Part shown: positions 11,091-22,292 of the stretch, piece by piece | How positions within the stretch are numbered: the stretch's first letter is position 1 | Layout: each line of letters opens with the position of its first letter | NCBI GenBank assembly: GCA_036245525.1 | Contig: BTPG01000004.1 | Span: 212,751,251-212,815,250, forward strand | DNA: 64,000 nucleotides | Source: Semisulcospira habei | Taxonomy: Eukaryota; Mollusca; Gastropoda; Semisulcospiridae | Reading direction: 5' to 3' | Program-made: the position numbers and the translations under genes | Notes under the pieces: generated by a model | Seen by the model: only the letters and a program-made list of their open reading frames with translations | Told to the model about the DNA's origin: nothing | The model's database searches: none

Positions 11091-11262
11091 TAATGGGTAT
11101 TTATATAGCGCCTAACCTCCTAACGGAGCTCTAGGTGCTTTAGAATGTGTTTTCTTTTAAACATAATGCAAACACACATATACAAATAAATAAATATTAA
11201 GAAAATTAAAGAACAAAACCAAACAGCCACACAAAGACTGGTGTGAATGTACACATACACGA

Positions 11263-11342
<80 letters not shown>

Positions 11343-11354
11343 GCACACCGGCGC

Positions 11355-11396
<42 letters not shown>

Positions 11397-11480
11397 GCAT
11401 GCACAAGAATGATGAAGTAATTTGCAGTTGGGACAAAGCGCCTATATAATGCGCTCTAGTATTGTTATTATTATGTCAAT
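11091..11480. repeat. Repeat with CA microsatellite core
   Basis: AATGGGTATTTATATAGCGC at the left and GCGCCTATATAATGCGCTCT at the right are inverted relatives flanking (CA)n at 11264-11328, (GC)n at 11329-11344 and (CA)n at 11358-11392. A similar AATAATGTCACTTTCTAAAG / GCGCTTTACA motif recurs at 46138-46195. Long ORFs here are just reading of the microsatellite. Confidence 0.6.
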
Positions 11481-11790
11481 GCAAATACTTATATGAAGGA
11501 CTACATTTTTGGACCTAAAGAAACATACCTGAACACAGCAACATATTTTTACGTGTCGTGAAACTGTATAGAAATAGTCACTGAAAGATTCAGGTGTGTA
11601 GGCCGACCTTGCTTCATGTAGAAGCAACGCTGATTCTTTGTTCCGAAAGAATGTCTTATCGATAATGCACATGGTACCATTCTTTGCTGGCATGGTCGGC
11701 GTATACATTTTCACGAGCTCGCTCGCGCGACTGTATCAAGGAAGGTACTCGGGCCGATGTCGGCCGCAGTGGGCCCGCGCACGCCAAAGC

Positions 11791-11791
11791 G

Positions 11792-11883
<92 letters not shown>

Positions 11884-11899
11884 TGCGTGTGTGTGTGTG

Positions 11900-11941
<42 letters not shown>
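11791..11941. repeat. (GT)n microsatellite
   Basis: About 150 bp of GT dinucleotides with single interruptions (GTGAGTG, GTTGCGTG). Immediately upstream, 11754-11786 repeats the ATGTCGGCCGCAGTGGGCCC motif of the foldback element seen at 163 and 3520. Confidence 0.95.
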
Positions 11942-11943
<2 letters not shown>

Positions 11944-12144
11944 CGACTAGAGCCCACGTTTGAGGACGGACAAACTTGAAATTTTAGAACTAATTGTCCC
12001 TAAAAGAATTATCTCGGGACATTTTTTGGAGGGATTTTTTGTTTATGATGCTCATTGGCGAAAAAAAGGCCGTTTCACCAAAAGCGGCTGATCCACACTG
12101 GAGTCCGTAATTGTTCTTATTTTGACTATGTATTTTGCATCTAG

Positions 12145-13929
12145 CTAGATAATCTAGATAACCTGGAATCCACTTCTTCCAAAGCCCTCTACGCTACCAT
12201 GAACACACTCCTAGGCACTTCTCTCCTCTTCCCAACACACACAGCAAAGAAGAACTTCCGTCCGCTTTTCCCTCCTATTTCTCCGACAAAATCCAAACTC
12301 TGCGCAACACACTCGACACTCTGCCTTCTCCGCCTTGCCTTCCTGACCCCCACCCACCCCCCTTTTCCGGCACTCCCCTCTCGTCCTTCCGCCCCGTCTC
12401 TCAGGATGAAGTCCTCAAGACCATAAAGTCCATGCCTTTCAAAACCTGCGAACTAGACCCCCTCCCAGCTTCTCTCTACCGGGACGGTCTTCCAAAACAT
12501 TTGCCCTTCATTACCGACATCATCAACACATCTCTAGAGAATGGCTCCGTCCCCGATATCTTCAAGTCCGCCATCGTCCGTCCTCTCTTCAAAAAACACA
12601 ACCTCGACCCAAACGAAATAGGGAACTACCGCCCAGTCTCCAGTCTCTCTTTTCTGTCCAAGCTTATTGAGAAGGTCGTCCTCAACCAACTCAACCTCCA
12701 CCTCGCCGACAACAACCTTCTCAGTCCCTTCCAGTCTGTCTATCGCAAGCATCACAGAACTGAAACAGCCCTTCTACATATCCTAAACGACAAGCTTCTC
12801 TCCACCGACTCGGGCAACATCTCCCTTCTTACGCTACTCGATCTCTCTACCGCCTTCGACACCAAAGACCACTATCCTCTTCCACCGCCTTTACCACTCC
12901 TTTGGCATCACTGACTCTGCTCACTCCTGGTTTCTCTCCTACCTCTCCGACAGACAGCAGTTCGTCACCATCGACGGTGTCTCCTCCAACCCAGTCAGGC
13001 TCTCCTGGGCCCGGTCCTTTTCATACTCGACACCTCTCCCCTGTCCAACATCATCCAGTCTCACCACATACACCACCACCTCTACGCTGACGACTCACAA
13101 CTACTAGACAAAGACAAACTCGACAACACTCAGACACTACTGACTCGCACGGCTGACTGCTATGAAGACGTGAAAAACTGGATGACAGCAAACAAGCTCA
13201 AACTGAACGACGACAAAACGGAAGCCATGCTGGTAGGCACTCGCCAGAAACTTTCCCAGCTCCCTCCCTCTCTCCACCTTCAACTCGACAGCACCCCCCA
13301 TCTCCCTCTCTGACTCGGTCAAGAACCTTGGCGTTATCCTCGATTCCTCTCTTTCCATGACCAGCTTCGTCTCCGCCACGGCCCAGGCATGTTATTTCCA
13401 CCTCCGCCGCATCAGTCAGATCAGAAAATACCTCACTACCGAAGCTGCCACCAAACTCGCTGTCTCTCTCATCTTATCTCGCATCGACTACTGCAACTCT
13501 CTCCTTTCCGGCCTTCCTCACTCCACCACTCTCACTCTCCAGCGCGTCCAGAACAATGCTGCCCGCCTCGTCCTCAGAAAGAAAAAATCCGACCACATCA
13601 CTCCCCTGCTCAAGCTCCTTCACTGGCTCCCCATCCCCCAACGCATCCAATACAAGATTCTGTCTCTCTGCTACAAATCCCTGAACAACTACGCTCCTGC
13701 CTATCTCTCCAACTTACTTCACCCCTACACTCCTCCCCGCTCCCTCCGCTCCGCCTCCGACCCTCTCCGCCTCCTCATCCCCCGCACCAAACTCAGCACT
13801 TTCGGCCCCCGCTCCTTCTCAGTATACGGTCCATCCACCTGGAACACTCTCCCACTCTCTCTCCGTCAGAAACACTCTCTCTCCTCCTTCCAGTCCGCCC
13901 TCAAAACTCACCTCTTTCAACAGTTCTAG
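12145..13929 (+). pseudogene. L2/CR1-like LINE reverse transcriptase remnant
   Basis: Reverse-transcriptase part of a non-LTR retrotransposon, split over several frames by indels. Visible blocks in order: linker with KSMPFKTCELDPLPASL (12432 on), finger/palm with NYRPVSSLSFLSKLIEKVVL, LTLLDLSTAFDT (catalytic Asp, about 12832-12861), a damaged GVPQGS box near 12990-13015, YADDSQL (about 13083-13103), then the thumb and C-terminal region 13357-13929 containing LILSRIDYCNSLLSGLP and LQRVQNNAARLVL, which ends at a TAG. LILSR-DYCNSLL is characteristic of L2/CR1-group elements. The 5' endonuclease domain is missing. The 3' flank ends in TAATTATTATTAGTATTAT near 14080-14098, matching the short-repeat tails of that group. 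Dead copy; clade assignment is by eye. Confidence 0.85.
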
Positions 13930-14129
13930 CACTATATCACCACACTCCCCACCCCAAGCTGACCGTCGTAATGTATTTTCACTATTTGTGGTACGTGAGT
14001 TATTGTCTAAAGCGTGATCATGTGTGTGCGAGTTGTTAGTGCGCGCTTAGAGTTATAAGATAAGCGCATTATAAATAACGTAATTATTATTAGTATTATA
14101 AAAGGGAGATATTCTCTAGAACGTTTTGA

Positions 14130-14156
14130 GTGATATATATATATATATATATATAT
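14130..14156. repeat. (TA)n abutting the hammerhead repeat block
   Basis: TGATATATATATATAT run ending exactly where the ~577-bp repeat begins (AATTTTTCAATAAATTCTG). A second TA run closes the block at 17004-17021, and a third abuts the other copy at 58676-58822. Confidence 0.9.
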
Positions 14157-14734
14157 AATTTTTCAATAAATTCTGAGAATGCTGTGCTAATGCCATGGAA
14201 TTCCAGGCTGGTAAGCTTGCATTGTGTCATCAGGACATCAGCTGTCCTTTTGTGACTGCATCGCTTATTAGATCTTTTGAGCCTTCCACTGAACACCTAT
14301 CACGTAAAGCAATAGGGACTACCCCCAGGCGCCCCGCCACCCGCTGGAGAATATCCAGTGTTCCCCCCGAGGATGGATGCTAGAAAATATTCCCAAACAG
14401 ATATTGGACCTGCTGAGTAGATTTAAAGTTTTTGCCGCCTACGACCGGTTTCGCTCCAAGAGGGAGCTCTTCAGGTAGGCATACGGCGTAACCTGAAATT
14501 GCAAACACAACGCATGTACTAGATGCCACCTCCAGAATTTGACTGGTAGCAACCACTAGTCCCATGGATTGCATCCCTAAAGCTTTATGGGGTGTTGCAG
14601 TGGAAGAAGACAGACTAATTTTTGAAAAGGCAACACCTAGGTAATTTTGTGGTACAATTTATTCTTTACTTTTAACAAAGGCATCGCCCAAAGCCAAAAA
14701 ATGCACTCAATCAGAGTAGCTCCATAGGGGACGT
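14157..14734 (-). repeat. Hammerhead-bearing ~577-bp repeat, copy 1
   Basis: Complete 578-bp unit on the minus strand; the next copy begins at 14735. It has no ORF of note. It contains a hammerhead motif at 14437-14480. Minus- and plus-strand copies are highly similar. No poly(A) tail, TIR or tRNA promoter. Tandem ribozyme-bearing units of this kind are known from retrozymes and from Penelope-like elements. Confidence 0.8.
14437..14480 (-). ncRNA. Small hammerhead ribozyme motif, copy 1
   Basis: On the minus strand the 44 nt read: stem I GCCTAC, core CTGAAGA, stem II GCTCC-loop CTCTT-GGAGC, core GAAA, then CCGG, TC, and GTAGGC closing stem I. GCCTAC/GTAGGC and GCTCC/GGAGC pair perfectly. This order and the conserved nucleotides are those of a type I hammerhead. 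Stem III is only ACCGGT, which is self-complementary; small hammerheads in Penelope-like elements are reported to act as dimers through such a stem. Cleavage is predicted after the C of GGTC. Activity is inferred. Confidence 0.8.
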
Positions 14735-15787
14735 AATTTTTCAATAAATTCTGAGGAATGCTGTGCTAATGCCATGGAATTCCAGGCTGGTAAGCTTGCA
14801 TTGTGTCATCAGGACATCAGCTGTCCTTTTGTGACTGCATCGCTTATTAGATCTTTTGAGCCTTCCACTGAACACCTATCACATAAAGCAATAGGGACTA
14901 CCCCCAGGCGCCCCGCCACCCGCTGGAGAATCCATGTTCGCGACACGGTGGAATGCTCAACTTCCAAATTTGAGTAATACCATCGGGAAGTATTTTTCGA
15001 AAAAATTTATTTTAAGAAAAAATACATTTGTTTCTTCAAAAACTTTACCGATGGTATTACTGATAGGAAGAATGGCGAATAGGAGGAGGGTGCCGTGGCA
15101 AATGCGCAGCCAAGGGGTAACTGCTTAGCTAGGTCCCAGTCAAGCGAACACTCCCGACAATTTCAGTTAAGAATTACCTATGGCGCATCCAGCGCCGGGA
15201 CATTGTGGCGGCGGTGGGCTGGCGGTCCGAATCTACTTTCGCCCGCTTTTACTTTCGCGACCTCTCCGGCCAAGGCAGAACCTGAGACTAGTGGGTGACG
15301 TCGCGGTCGCGCAACACTCCCTCCCGGCGCTGGATGCGCCATAGGTAATTCTTAACTGAAATTGTCGGGAGTGTTCGCTTGACTGGGACCTAGCTAAGCA
15401 GTTACCCCTTGGCTGCGCATTTGCCACGGCACCCTCCTCCTATTCGCCATTCTTCCTATCAGTAATACCATCGGTAAAGTTTTTGAAGAAACAAATGTAT
15501 TTTTTCTTAAAATAAATTTTTTCGAAAAATACTTCCCGATGGTATTACTCAAATTTGGAAGTTGAGCATTCCACCGTGTCGCGAACAGGGATTCTCCAGC
15601 GGGTGGCGGGGCGCCTGGGGGTAGTCCCTATTGCTTTATGTGATAGGTGTTCAGTGGAAGGCTCAAAAGATCTAATAAGCGATGCAGTCACAAAAGGACA
15701 GCTGATGTCCTGATGACACAACGCAAGCTTACCAGCCTGGAATTCCATGGCATTAGCACAGCATTCTCAGAATTTATTGAAAAATTA
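14735..15787. repeat. Large palindrome, ~466-bp arms, 121-bp spacer
   Basis: Left arm 14735-15200 and right arm 15322-15787 are inverted and nearly identical. The spacer at 15201-15321 is GC-rich and unique. The outer ~195 bp of each arm is truncated hammerhead repeat; the inner ~270 bp (from CATGTTCGCGACACGG to GCGCATCCAGCGCCGGGA) is found nowhere else in the window. Inside each arm is a smaller foldback bounded by AGTAATACCATCGG and CCGATGGTATTACT (14973-15062). It could be a foldback transposon or the product of an inverted duplication. Confidence 0.9.
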
Positions 15788-16355
15788 CGTCCCTTGGAGC
15801 TACTCTGATTGAGTGCATTTTTTGGCTTTGGGCGATGCCTTTGTTAAAAGTAAAGAATAATTGTACCACAAAATTACCTAGGTGTTGCCTTTTCAAAATT
15901 AGTCTGTCTTCTTCCACTGCAACACCCCATAAAGCTTTAGGGATGCAATCCACTGGACTAGTGGTTGCTACCAGTCAAATTCTGGAGGTGGCATCTAGTA
16001 CATGCGTTGTGTTTGCAATTTCAGGTTACGCCGTATGCCTACCTGAAGAGCTCCCTCTTGGAGCGAAACCGGTCGTAGGCGGCAAAAACTTTAAATCTAC
16101 TCAGCAGGTCCAATATCTGTTTGGGAATATTTTCATAGCATCCCCCCTCGGGGGGAGCACTGGATATTCTCCAGCGGGTGGCGGGGGCGCCTGGGGGTAG
16201 TCCCTATTGCTTTATGTAGTAGGTGTTCAGTGGAAGGCTCAAAAGATCTAATAAGCGATGCAGTCACAAAAGGACAGCTGATGTCCTGATGACACAATGC
16301 AAGCTTACCAGCCTGGAATCCTATGGCATTAGCACAGCATTCTCAGAATTTATTG
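15781..16355 (+). repeat. Hammerhead-bearing ~577-bp repeat, copy 2
   Basis: Full plus-strand unit starting AAAAATTACGTCCCTTGGAG and ending at the next identical start (16356). It carries a complete hammerhead motif at 16037-16080. A short partial unit (15591-15780) precedes it as part of the palindrome arm. Confidence 0.85.
16037..16080 (+). ncRNA. Small hammerhead ribozyme motif, copy 2
   Basis: Stem I GCCTAC (16037-16042) / GTAGGC (16075-16080); core CTGAAGA (16043-16049); stem II GCTCC (16050-16054) / GGAGC (16060-16064) with loop CTCTT; GAAA (16065-16068); stem III half-palindrome CCGG (16069-16072 with flanking A and T); predicted cleavage after C16074. All conserved core positions are present. 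Confidence 0.82.
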
Positions 16356-16931
16356 AAAAATTACGTCCCTTGGAGCTACTCTGATTGAGTGCATTTTTTG
16401 GCTTTGGGCGATGCCTTTGTTATAAGTAATGAATAATTGTACCACAAAATTACCTAGGTGTTGCCTTTTCAAAATTAGTCTGTCTTCTTCCACTGCAACA
16501 CCCCATAAATCTTTAGGGATGCAATCCACGCTGGACTAGTGGTTGCTACCAGTCAAATTCTGGAGGTGGCATCTAGTACATGCGTTGTGTTTGCAATTTC
16601 AGGTTACGCCGTATGCCTACCTGAAGAGCTCCCTCTTGGAGCGAAACCGGTCGTAGGCGGCAAAAACTTTAAATCTACTCAGCAGGTCCAATATCTGTTT
16701 GGGAATATTTTCTAGCATCCCCCCTCGGGGGGAACACTGGATATTCTCCAGCGGGTGTCGGGGCGCTTGGGGGTAGTCCTTATTGCTTTATGTGATAGGT
16801 GTTCAGTGGAAGGCTCAAAAGATCTAATAAGCGATGCAGTCACAAAAGGACAGCTGATGTCCTGATGACACAATGCAAGCTTACCAGCCTGGAATTCCAT
16901 GGCATTAGCACAGCATTCTCAGAATTTATTG
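16356..16931 (+). repeat. Hammerhead-bearing ~577-bp repeat, copy 3
   Basis: Head-to-tail with copy 2, 576 bp, then a truncated fourth start (16932-17003) that runs into a TA microsatellite. Cleavage at the two plus-strand hammerheads would release bases 16075-16652, a 578-nt RNA containing one whole unit. Confidence 0.85.
16615..16658 (+). ncRNA. Small hammerhead ribozyme motif, copy 3
   Basis: Identical 44-nt layout to the copy at 16037: stem I 16615-16620/16653-16658, CTGAAGA 16621-16627, stem II GCTCC/GGAGC, GAAA, ACCGGT, predicted cleavage after C16652. The distance to the previous cleavage site is 578 nt. Confidence 0.82.
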
Positions 16932-17114
16932 AAAAATTACGTCCCTTGGAGCTACTCTGAGTGCATTTTTTGGCTTTGGGCGATGCCTTTGTTAAAAGTA
17001 AAGAATATATATATATATATTCACGTTATTGGGGATTAATTTCACGAATTATATGGGTTAATCTTAAAACTTGAATTTTTTTTAACGAAAAAAACATTCT
17101 TCTCATTAGAAAGA

Positions 17115-17610
17115 TTACATACAAAGTAAAGTAGGTAAGATCACTGTCAGGGGAGAGAAGTGTGCATGATCGACCAATGATCATAGATCTACTGTAGTCA
17201 AAGCACACACACACACACACACAAAAAAAAATAGGAAAGAGGGGTGCGCTAAGAAAGTGACTGGAAGCAATGCATATGAAAGCCCCCCCCCCCCCCACCC
17301 CCGAAGGGGAGCGTATCATATATCCCACTGTTCCAGGCCACTCGGTGTATTGAAATTTAAATCTAGGTCCCCCAAGGGGGGTCCAGATATTTAGCCGGTG
17401 TAGACAGCTGTTTAGGTCTTGGCGACCTCTTCAGCACACCGTCGGCAATACTGGAGGAAGGCAGGAACCTTTGCCTACCTGCAATGACAGCCACATTTTA
17501 CTGTGGTGTCTGCAGGGGCATACATTCCATGCCTCCACCTAGACCTAAATTTCCATGCACCCTAAAAGAGAACCTACTAAAAGAGGGGGGGGGGGGGTGG
17601 GGGTGTAGTC
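17115..17610. repeat. ~500-bp dispersed repeat, uninterrupted copy
   Basis: Matches 7981-8169 plus 8570-8910 without the 380-bp insertion, and so serves as the pre-insertion form. Contains (CA)n at 17205-17222, poly-C at 17283-17296 and poly-G at 17586-17597. No coding capacity recognised. Confidence 0.7.
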
Positions 17611-17629
17611 GATATTGTTGTAATACATG

Positions 17630-17960
17630 AATGAAAATCGCATGATTTTTCGTATGCGATATTTACATAATCCTACAGTTTGTTTCTCTGTCGAGTACGA
17701 TTAGGTCATTTGTGACCTGTATGTCCTAGGTGTGAAAATGAGACAATTTTCGGCACCACTTTTTCGGAGTCATTTGTAAAACACCTATCATAGCTTTAAT
17801 TTTTCTTTTACGAAAAAAAACCCTGTCTTATTAATACCCGCATGATTTTTCATAAACAGTTTTTGCATAAGCCTGCTGTTTGTCCCGGCCCTGGGGTTGG
17901 ATTAGGTCAAAATTGTGACCTGTAAGCCTTAGTCGTGAAAATCAGCAAGAAAATTGCCAA
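17630..17960. repeat. Degenerate ~200-bp tandem repeat
   Basis: CGCATGATTTTTCGTATGCG at 17639 and CGCATGATTTTTCATAAACA at 17839 start two alignable segments that share GATTAGGTCA and TGTGACCTGTA motifs. No gene. Confidence 0.5.
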
Positions 17961-18149
17961 GTTTGTTCCTCTAATACGTCAAATGTTTGTACTGCGATGA
18001 GTGACGTATAACATCGAGTCGTCACTATGAACACGGCGTCGTGGGGCTAATGATGCCATGACGCGAAGCTTGAAGTGACGTCATTTCGCTCCTCGTGCTA
18101 TCATTCTTCTTCAGGAATAACCCGAGTATCGCTTCGCCAGACCACAGAA

Positions 18150-18345
18150 CTTACGAATGACGGGAATCACCGTGTGTCCGTCTTTATTTCTGTGTACCAG
18201 TGTGTGTTGATCAGAGGGTGGATTAAAGTAGAAGGAAATGGATTCCTGTCGCTACACGAGCCGACAGAGCGTACTAATGGCTGAACGTGCCGTGTGTCCG
18301 TCTTTATTTGTGTGCGCCGACGCTGTGTGTGTTGATCAGAGGTTG
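18150..18345. repeat. Tandem duplication, ~125-bp period
   Basis: CCGTGTGTCCGTCTTTATTT occurs at 18171 and again at 18291, each followed by GTGTGTTGATCAGAGG and a related tail. No gene in 17960-18400. Confidence 0.7.
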
Positions 18346-18404
18346 GCTTAGACAGGAGGGAAATAGATCAGCATAATAAGCCTAAAAATCACATGAACAA
18401 CTCT

Positions 18405-19096
18405 GGGGCCGTATGCACAGGTGTAGTAAGGCCTTCCTTTCGAAGTTATGAGCACCTTTGAAAGTAAACGCTTCATTTTCTAATGCATGGGGCGGAAGTA
18501 CTGCTTACTCCAGGGGTCAGCGAGAAAGTAAATCCGATGGAATTTACTACAGCGGGAGACCATGCGGAGTACGTGTGCATACGTCGGAAGTTATTATGTG
18601 TAAAGATATGTTTTAGAGGTTTGTATGGATAATTCAAGGTGCTATTGTTATTGTATTACAAACAACGCTCGTGTGATTCAGTTTTCTTAGGTTTGAAACT
18701 TGCTTTAGGTTTAAAAAAATTAAATATAACGTTTAGGTGTTTTGCAAATTTGACAGAAACAGTCCGCTCAGTCTCGTATTTCAGTGAGCAAAACAGCGAT
18801 TTCACTTTCAGTTCATGCAGTAGCGTGGACCACAGCCGGACTAGCCTGTGGCATCTTGACCCTGTTCTTTCCCTGCCGCTGCGGTTATCTGGCAGTTAGG
18901 AATGTAACCGCACGCATGTGCAAAAGTAGGATTGACCCCCAAATCAAACGTCCTTGGCCCTCTACAAGTCACTACTACAGAGCCAATTTCGCTCTGTGTA
19001 TAGCAAGCCTGCCGCTAAACTTCTCAAGTAATAACTCTCAAAGTAGGCGTTTACTTTCGAAACTATGGCGGACTACAGCGGTGTGCATGCGGCCCC
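18405..19096. mobile_element. ~690-bp element with inverted ends
   Basis: GGGGCCGTATGCACAGGTGT at 18405 pairs, with mismatches, with the right end ACAGCGGTGTGCATGCGGCCCC; further in, TTGAAAGTAAACG pairs with CGTTTACTTTCGAA. No transposase is encoded. A matching target duplication was not evident. Probably a non-autonomous DNA transposon; superfamily not assigned. Confidence 0.55.
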
Positions 19097-19195
19097 TCAA
19101 TGTTCCTAAAATATAAACACATGTGAGCTCCAAACAATACGGTAGTTTTGGGCATGAAATCTTCATCTTGTTGTGATTGTGTGTTGTTTCCATTT

Positions 19196-19226
19196 GTCCG
19201 ATGCGGTACCGAATTCCGCATCGGAC
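19196..19226. repeat. 31-bp perfect-stem hairpin
   Basis: GTCCGATGCGG and CCGCATCGGAC form an 11-bp perfect stem around TACCGAATT. Isolated; role unknown. Confidence 0.7.
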
Positions 19227-19380
19227 GACGAAACGAACATGACACGATTTTTGTGTTTGCCAATGGGAGCAATTTTTTCGGATGTGGGATGCGTTCGGAC
19301 TGAAAATATGACGTACACTATGATTTTGTCAGACATCAAAAGTTTTCGCGGCGCCATTCTGATCCGTGCGTCATTTCAAA

Positions 19381-21929
19381 AGGCCACGGACCACCGTGCT
19401 GTTTCCGTACTGTCCAGTCTCTTAGCCTTAGTCAGTCCCAGTCATCCCCTAATTTTTCAAATCCCTAAAAAACACTACCGCCCACCAGCTGCACATTTGC
19501 CATGCACAAAAAAAAACAACAACAACAACAAAAAAAAAACAACAGCACATGACCCGTCTCATTTCTTGGCTATGAAACTGGTTCCTTACCAACCCCACAC
19601 CCAAGCACAGCTGAAATCAGCGTGCCCCTCAAATCACTACGTCAAAGGCAACTCAACACAGGCCCACAAATGTCCACTGGATAAGCTCAGGATGGTATGA
19701 ATCAAAGAACCAAACATGTCTCCTCTCAGCTAACCACAAATTTCCAGCAAATTTCAACATTCAGCCCAACTGCAAATTTTCAAACAAGGCAAAAATTATT
19801 TTTAAAAACACGGGGTCTCTTACTGCCTCAACTTCCCAATTTAAATGTATACCGTGACCTGTCAGAGAAACTTGTCCCACCTGAACACCATTCAATCTGC
19901 CATCAGTGCAACCCTTAGACAATAGCTAAGTCAAACCCAAAGTGACACCCTTGAAAGTTGCTGCATCTTTATGTTATGGCCCATTATGTGAAGTGACTTG
20001 ATGTGGCGTTCACAATGCTGCTGACGTGTTGGATCATGCATATCCGATGCCATGAAAAACAGCCTAGATATGGTCAGAATGCCGCCAAAATTGGCATGTA
20101 CATCAAGTAATATATCAGATCTTCAGAAATGTTGCATTTGAGACACAGGCACATGAAAGTGTTTTTTTTTTCATATTTTTCCATTGCCTACCCCCCTACT
20201 TTTTCTCTTTTTCCAAGTTTACACACGCATGCAATACAGTCAAACTGACTTCTGGTGGGCTGGACAACTTTAAAAAGTTACCATGACACTGACACTGATG
20301 AAAAATGAGCTTTCAGACTCAAGGCCATTTCCTTGTGTATCTTAGGGCAGCCCAAAAGACAACACCCAGGCATCCTCATTGACCCTGTTGTCTGGTAACA
20401 AGCTGGAAGAGGCCTGTAACCAGCTGCCATACCCTATATGCTGCTGGCAATCTTTCCCTAGGCAAAAGGGGTCATGAAACAGCTCTGCAATTTAAACATT
20501 AAGTCTATTGAGCTATCCCACAGGAAAAAAACTACACAAAACAACCAAAACTATGCTACGCGGGACACGCCGCATACGCTAACAAGTGTCTGGAGTGCTG
20601 ATTTAGGAGGTAGCATAGAAAAATGGTTATGTACAGTTCATTTTTATATAAAACACACTTGTCAGAGTCTCAAAACACCTCAGCTCATCTTGCAGATGCA
20701 GTAGGCATATGTGTGTCAAACTTGTGAACACTCCTGTAAAACCCTGTGCAACTGCTGGTCCCATAACAATGCACTCAAATGAGCTTTACTCAGTGTACAA
20801 GTGCTTGTGTCTGGCTTAGAACAGACACCAGAGACATCCCTCATGACAATTACAGCAGAATGACACCTCAGATGCAACCAGTGTAGCAGTACCATGCAAA
20901 ATAACACTTCTGCAGGTCACATGTTTTGGCCGCTTATTTCACTCTGAGGTCAGCTGTCTGATGAAATGCACATGCTAACACTGTTTCATTGTAGTTTTTA
21001 TCTTAACCTTTGACCTTAAGCCCCCCCCCTCTTCCCCCACCCCCCCCCCCACCTCCAACCCAAACCCCTACCCACCCCACCCTACACCCACCCCACACAA
21101 CTTCAATAACTGAAAGAGTGCATTTTTTTAACGCATTTATCAAACTGAACACCCCAAACCCCACCCCTTTCAAGGTCAAGGTCAAAGGTCACAGCTCATG
21201 GTCGAAGGAAAGACTCATGACTACCTGTAAGACAAAAAATAAATGAGCAAACACACTAAACCTAGCTCACAGTGCAGGTAAACAGGGTGTTGCCACGCAG
21301 AACATGCCAAAACGCCTATAAAACTGCATGCACAGCGATTTTTTGGCAAAATTTCAAATTTTTCATGATTTTCTTACTTTTCCAACTGCAAACATCCAAA
21401 CTCAACTGGTTACATTAAACCAGTTTCCGGTCTATGTCACATATGGCATGTGGTGCACCTGACAGGCCACGGACCACAGTGCTGTTTCCGTACTGCCCAG
21501 TCTCTTAGCCTTAGTCAGTCCCAGTCATCCCCTAATTTTTCAATTCCCTAAAAAACACTACTGCCCACCAGCTGCACATTTGCCATGCACAAAATACAAA
21601 AAATAAAAACCAGCACATGACCCGTCTCATTTCTTGGCTATGAAACTGGTTCCTTACCAACCCCACACCCAAGCACAGCTGAAATCAGCGTGCCCCTCAA
21701 ATCACGTCAAAGGCAACTCAACATAGGCCCACAAATGTCCACTGGTTAAGCTCAGGATGGTATGAATCAAAGCACCAAACATGTCTCCTCTCAGCTAACC
21801 ACAAATTTCCAGCAAATTCCAACATTCAGCCCAACTGCAAATTTTCAAACAAGGCAAAAATTATTTTTAAAAACACGGGGCCTCTTACTGCCTCAACTTC
21901 CCAATTTAAATGTATACCGTGACCTATCA
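19381..21929. repeat. Pair of ~480-bp direct repeats, 2.08 kb apart
   Basis: 19381-19868 and 21463-21929 are close copies, both starting at GGCCACGGACCAC and ending GTATACCGTGACCT-TCAG. Between them (19870-21460) no coding sequence was recognised; ORFs there are short, and a C-rich tract at 21021-21100 gives low-complexity ORFs. The layout resembles long terminal direct repeats, but the ends lack TG...CA and no target duplication was found, so a long-period tandem repeat is as likely. Confidence 0.65.
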
Positions 21930-22228
21930 GTGGTTGGTTCCCTCACTTGCTGATGGAAACGGAGCTTTAGTGGTAATGAGTGGCCTTGAGGGGGCGGGTT
22001 GTGGGGGACATGGGCGGCTATTTTCTATAGAATAGGGCCTAATAAATTCAGACGCACTGCCGTGAACATGCTACTTTGATTTACCAGAACCTTCAAAGAA
22101 CATGCTTACCTCCTTAGCTGCTTGTGAACACGAATGTCGCAGCAGAATAGACTGCACACTGACCGACATTCTCGTCAAGAAACACAGATGTAAACGGGCG
22201 AAATTAAGCGTAAAGAACATAGGACTAA

Positions 22229-22292
22229 CAAGAGACACAAATCCTCATGAGCCCCCGCGACAGCGGGAGCTCATGAGGATTTGTGTCTCTTG
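22229..22292. repeat. Palindrome family B, copy 1
   Basis: Almost perfect 64-bp inverted repeat: CAAGAGACACAAATCCTCAT pairs with ATGAGGATTTGTGTCTCTTG around GAGCCCCCGCGACAGCGGGAGCTC-type centre. In this copy both arms carry ACACAAA/TTTGTGT where others have GCATAGA/TCTATGC. Confidence 0.85.

Noticed and set aside
11120..11957. Cys/Val- and His/Thr-rich ORFs of 60-113 codons
   Set aside because: Pure translations of CA/GT microsatellites on both strands.
13389..14039. 216-codon Ser/Pro/His-rich ORF
   Set aside because: Alternative frame of the LINE C-terminal region, which is recognisable in the other frame.
16855..16880. Hammerhead-like CTGATGTCCTGATGAC segment in the 577-bp unit
   Set aside because: Contains CTGATGA but no adjacent stem II, GAAA or closing stem I; the real motif is at 16615-16658.
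19381..21929. LTR retrotransposon
   Set aside because: Direct repeats lack TG...CA ends, no target duplication, no gag or pol between them.
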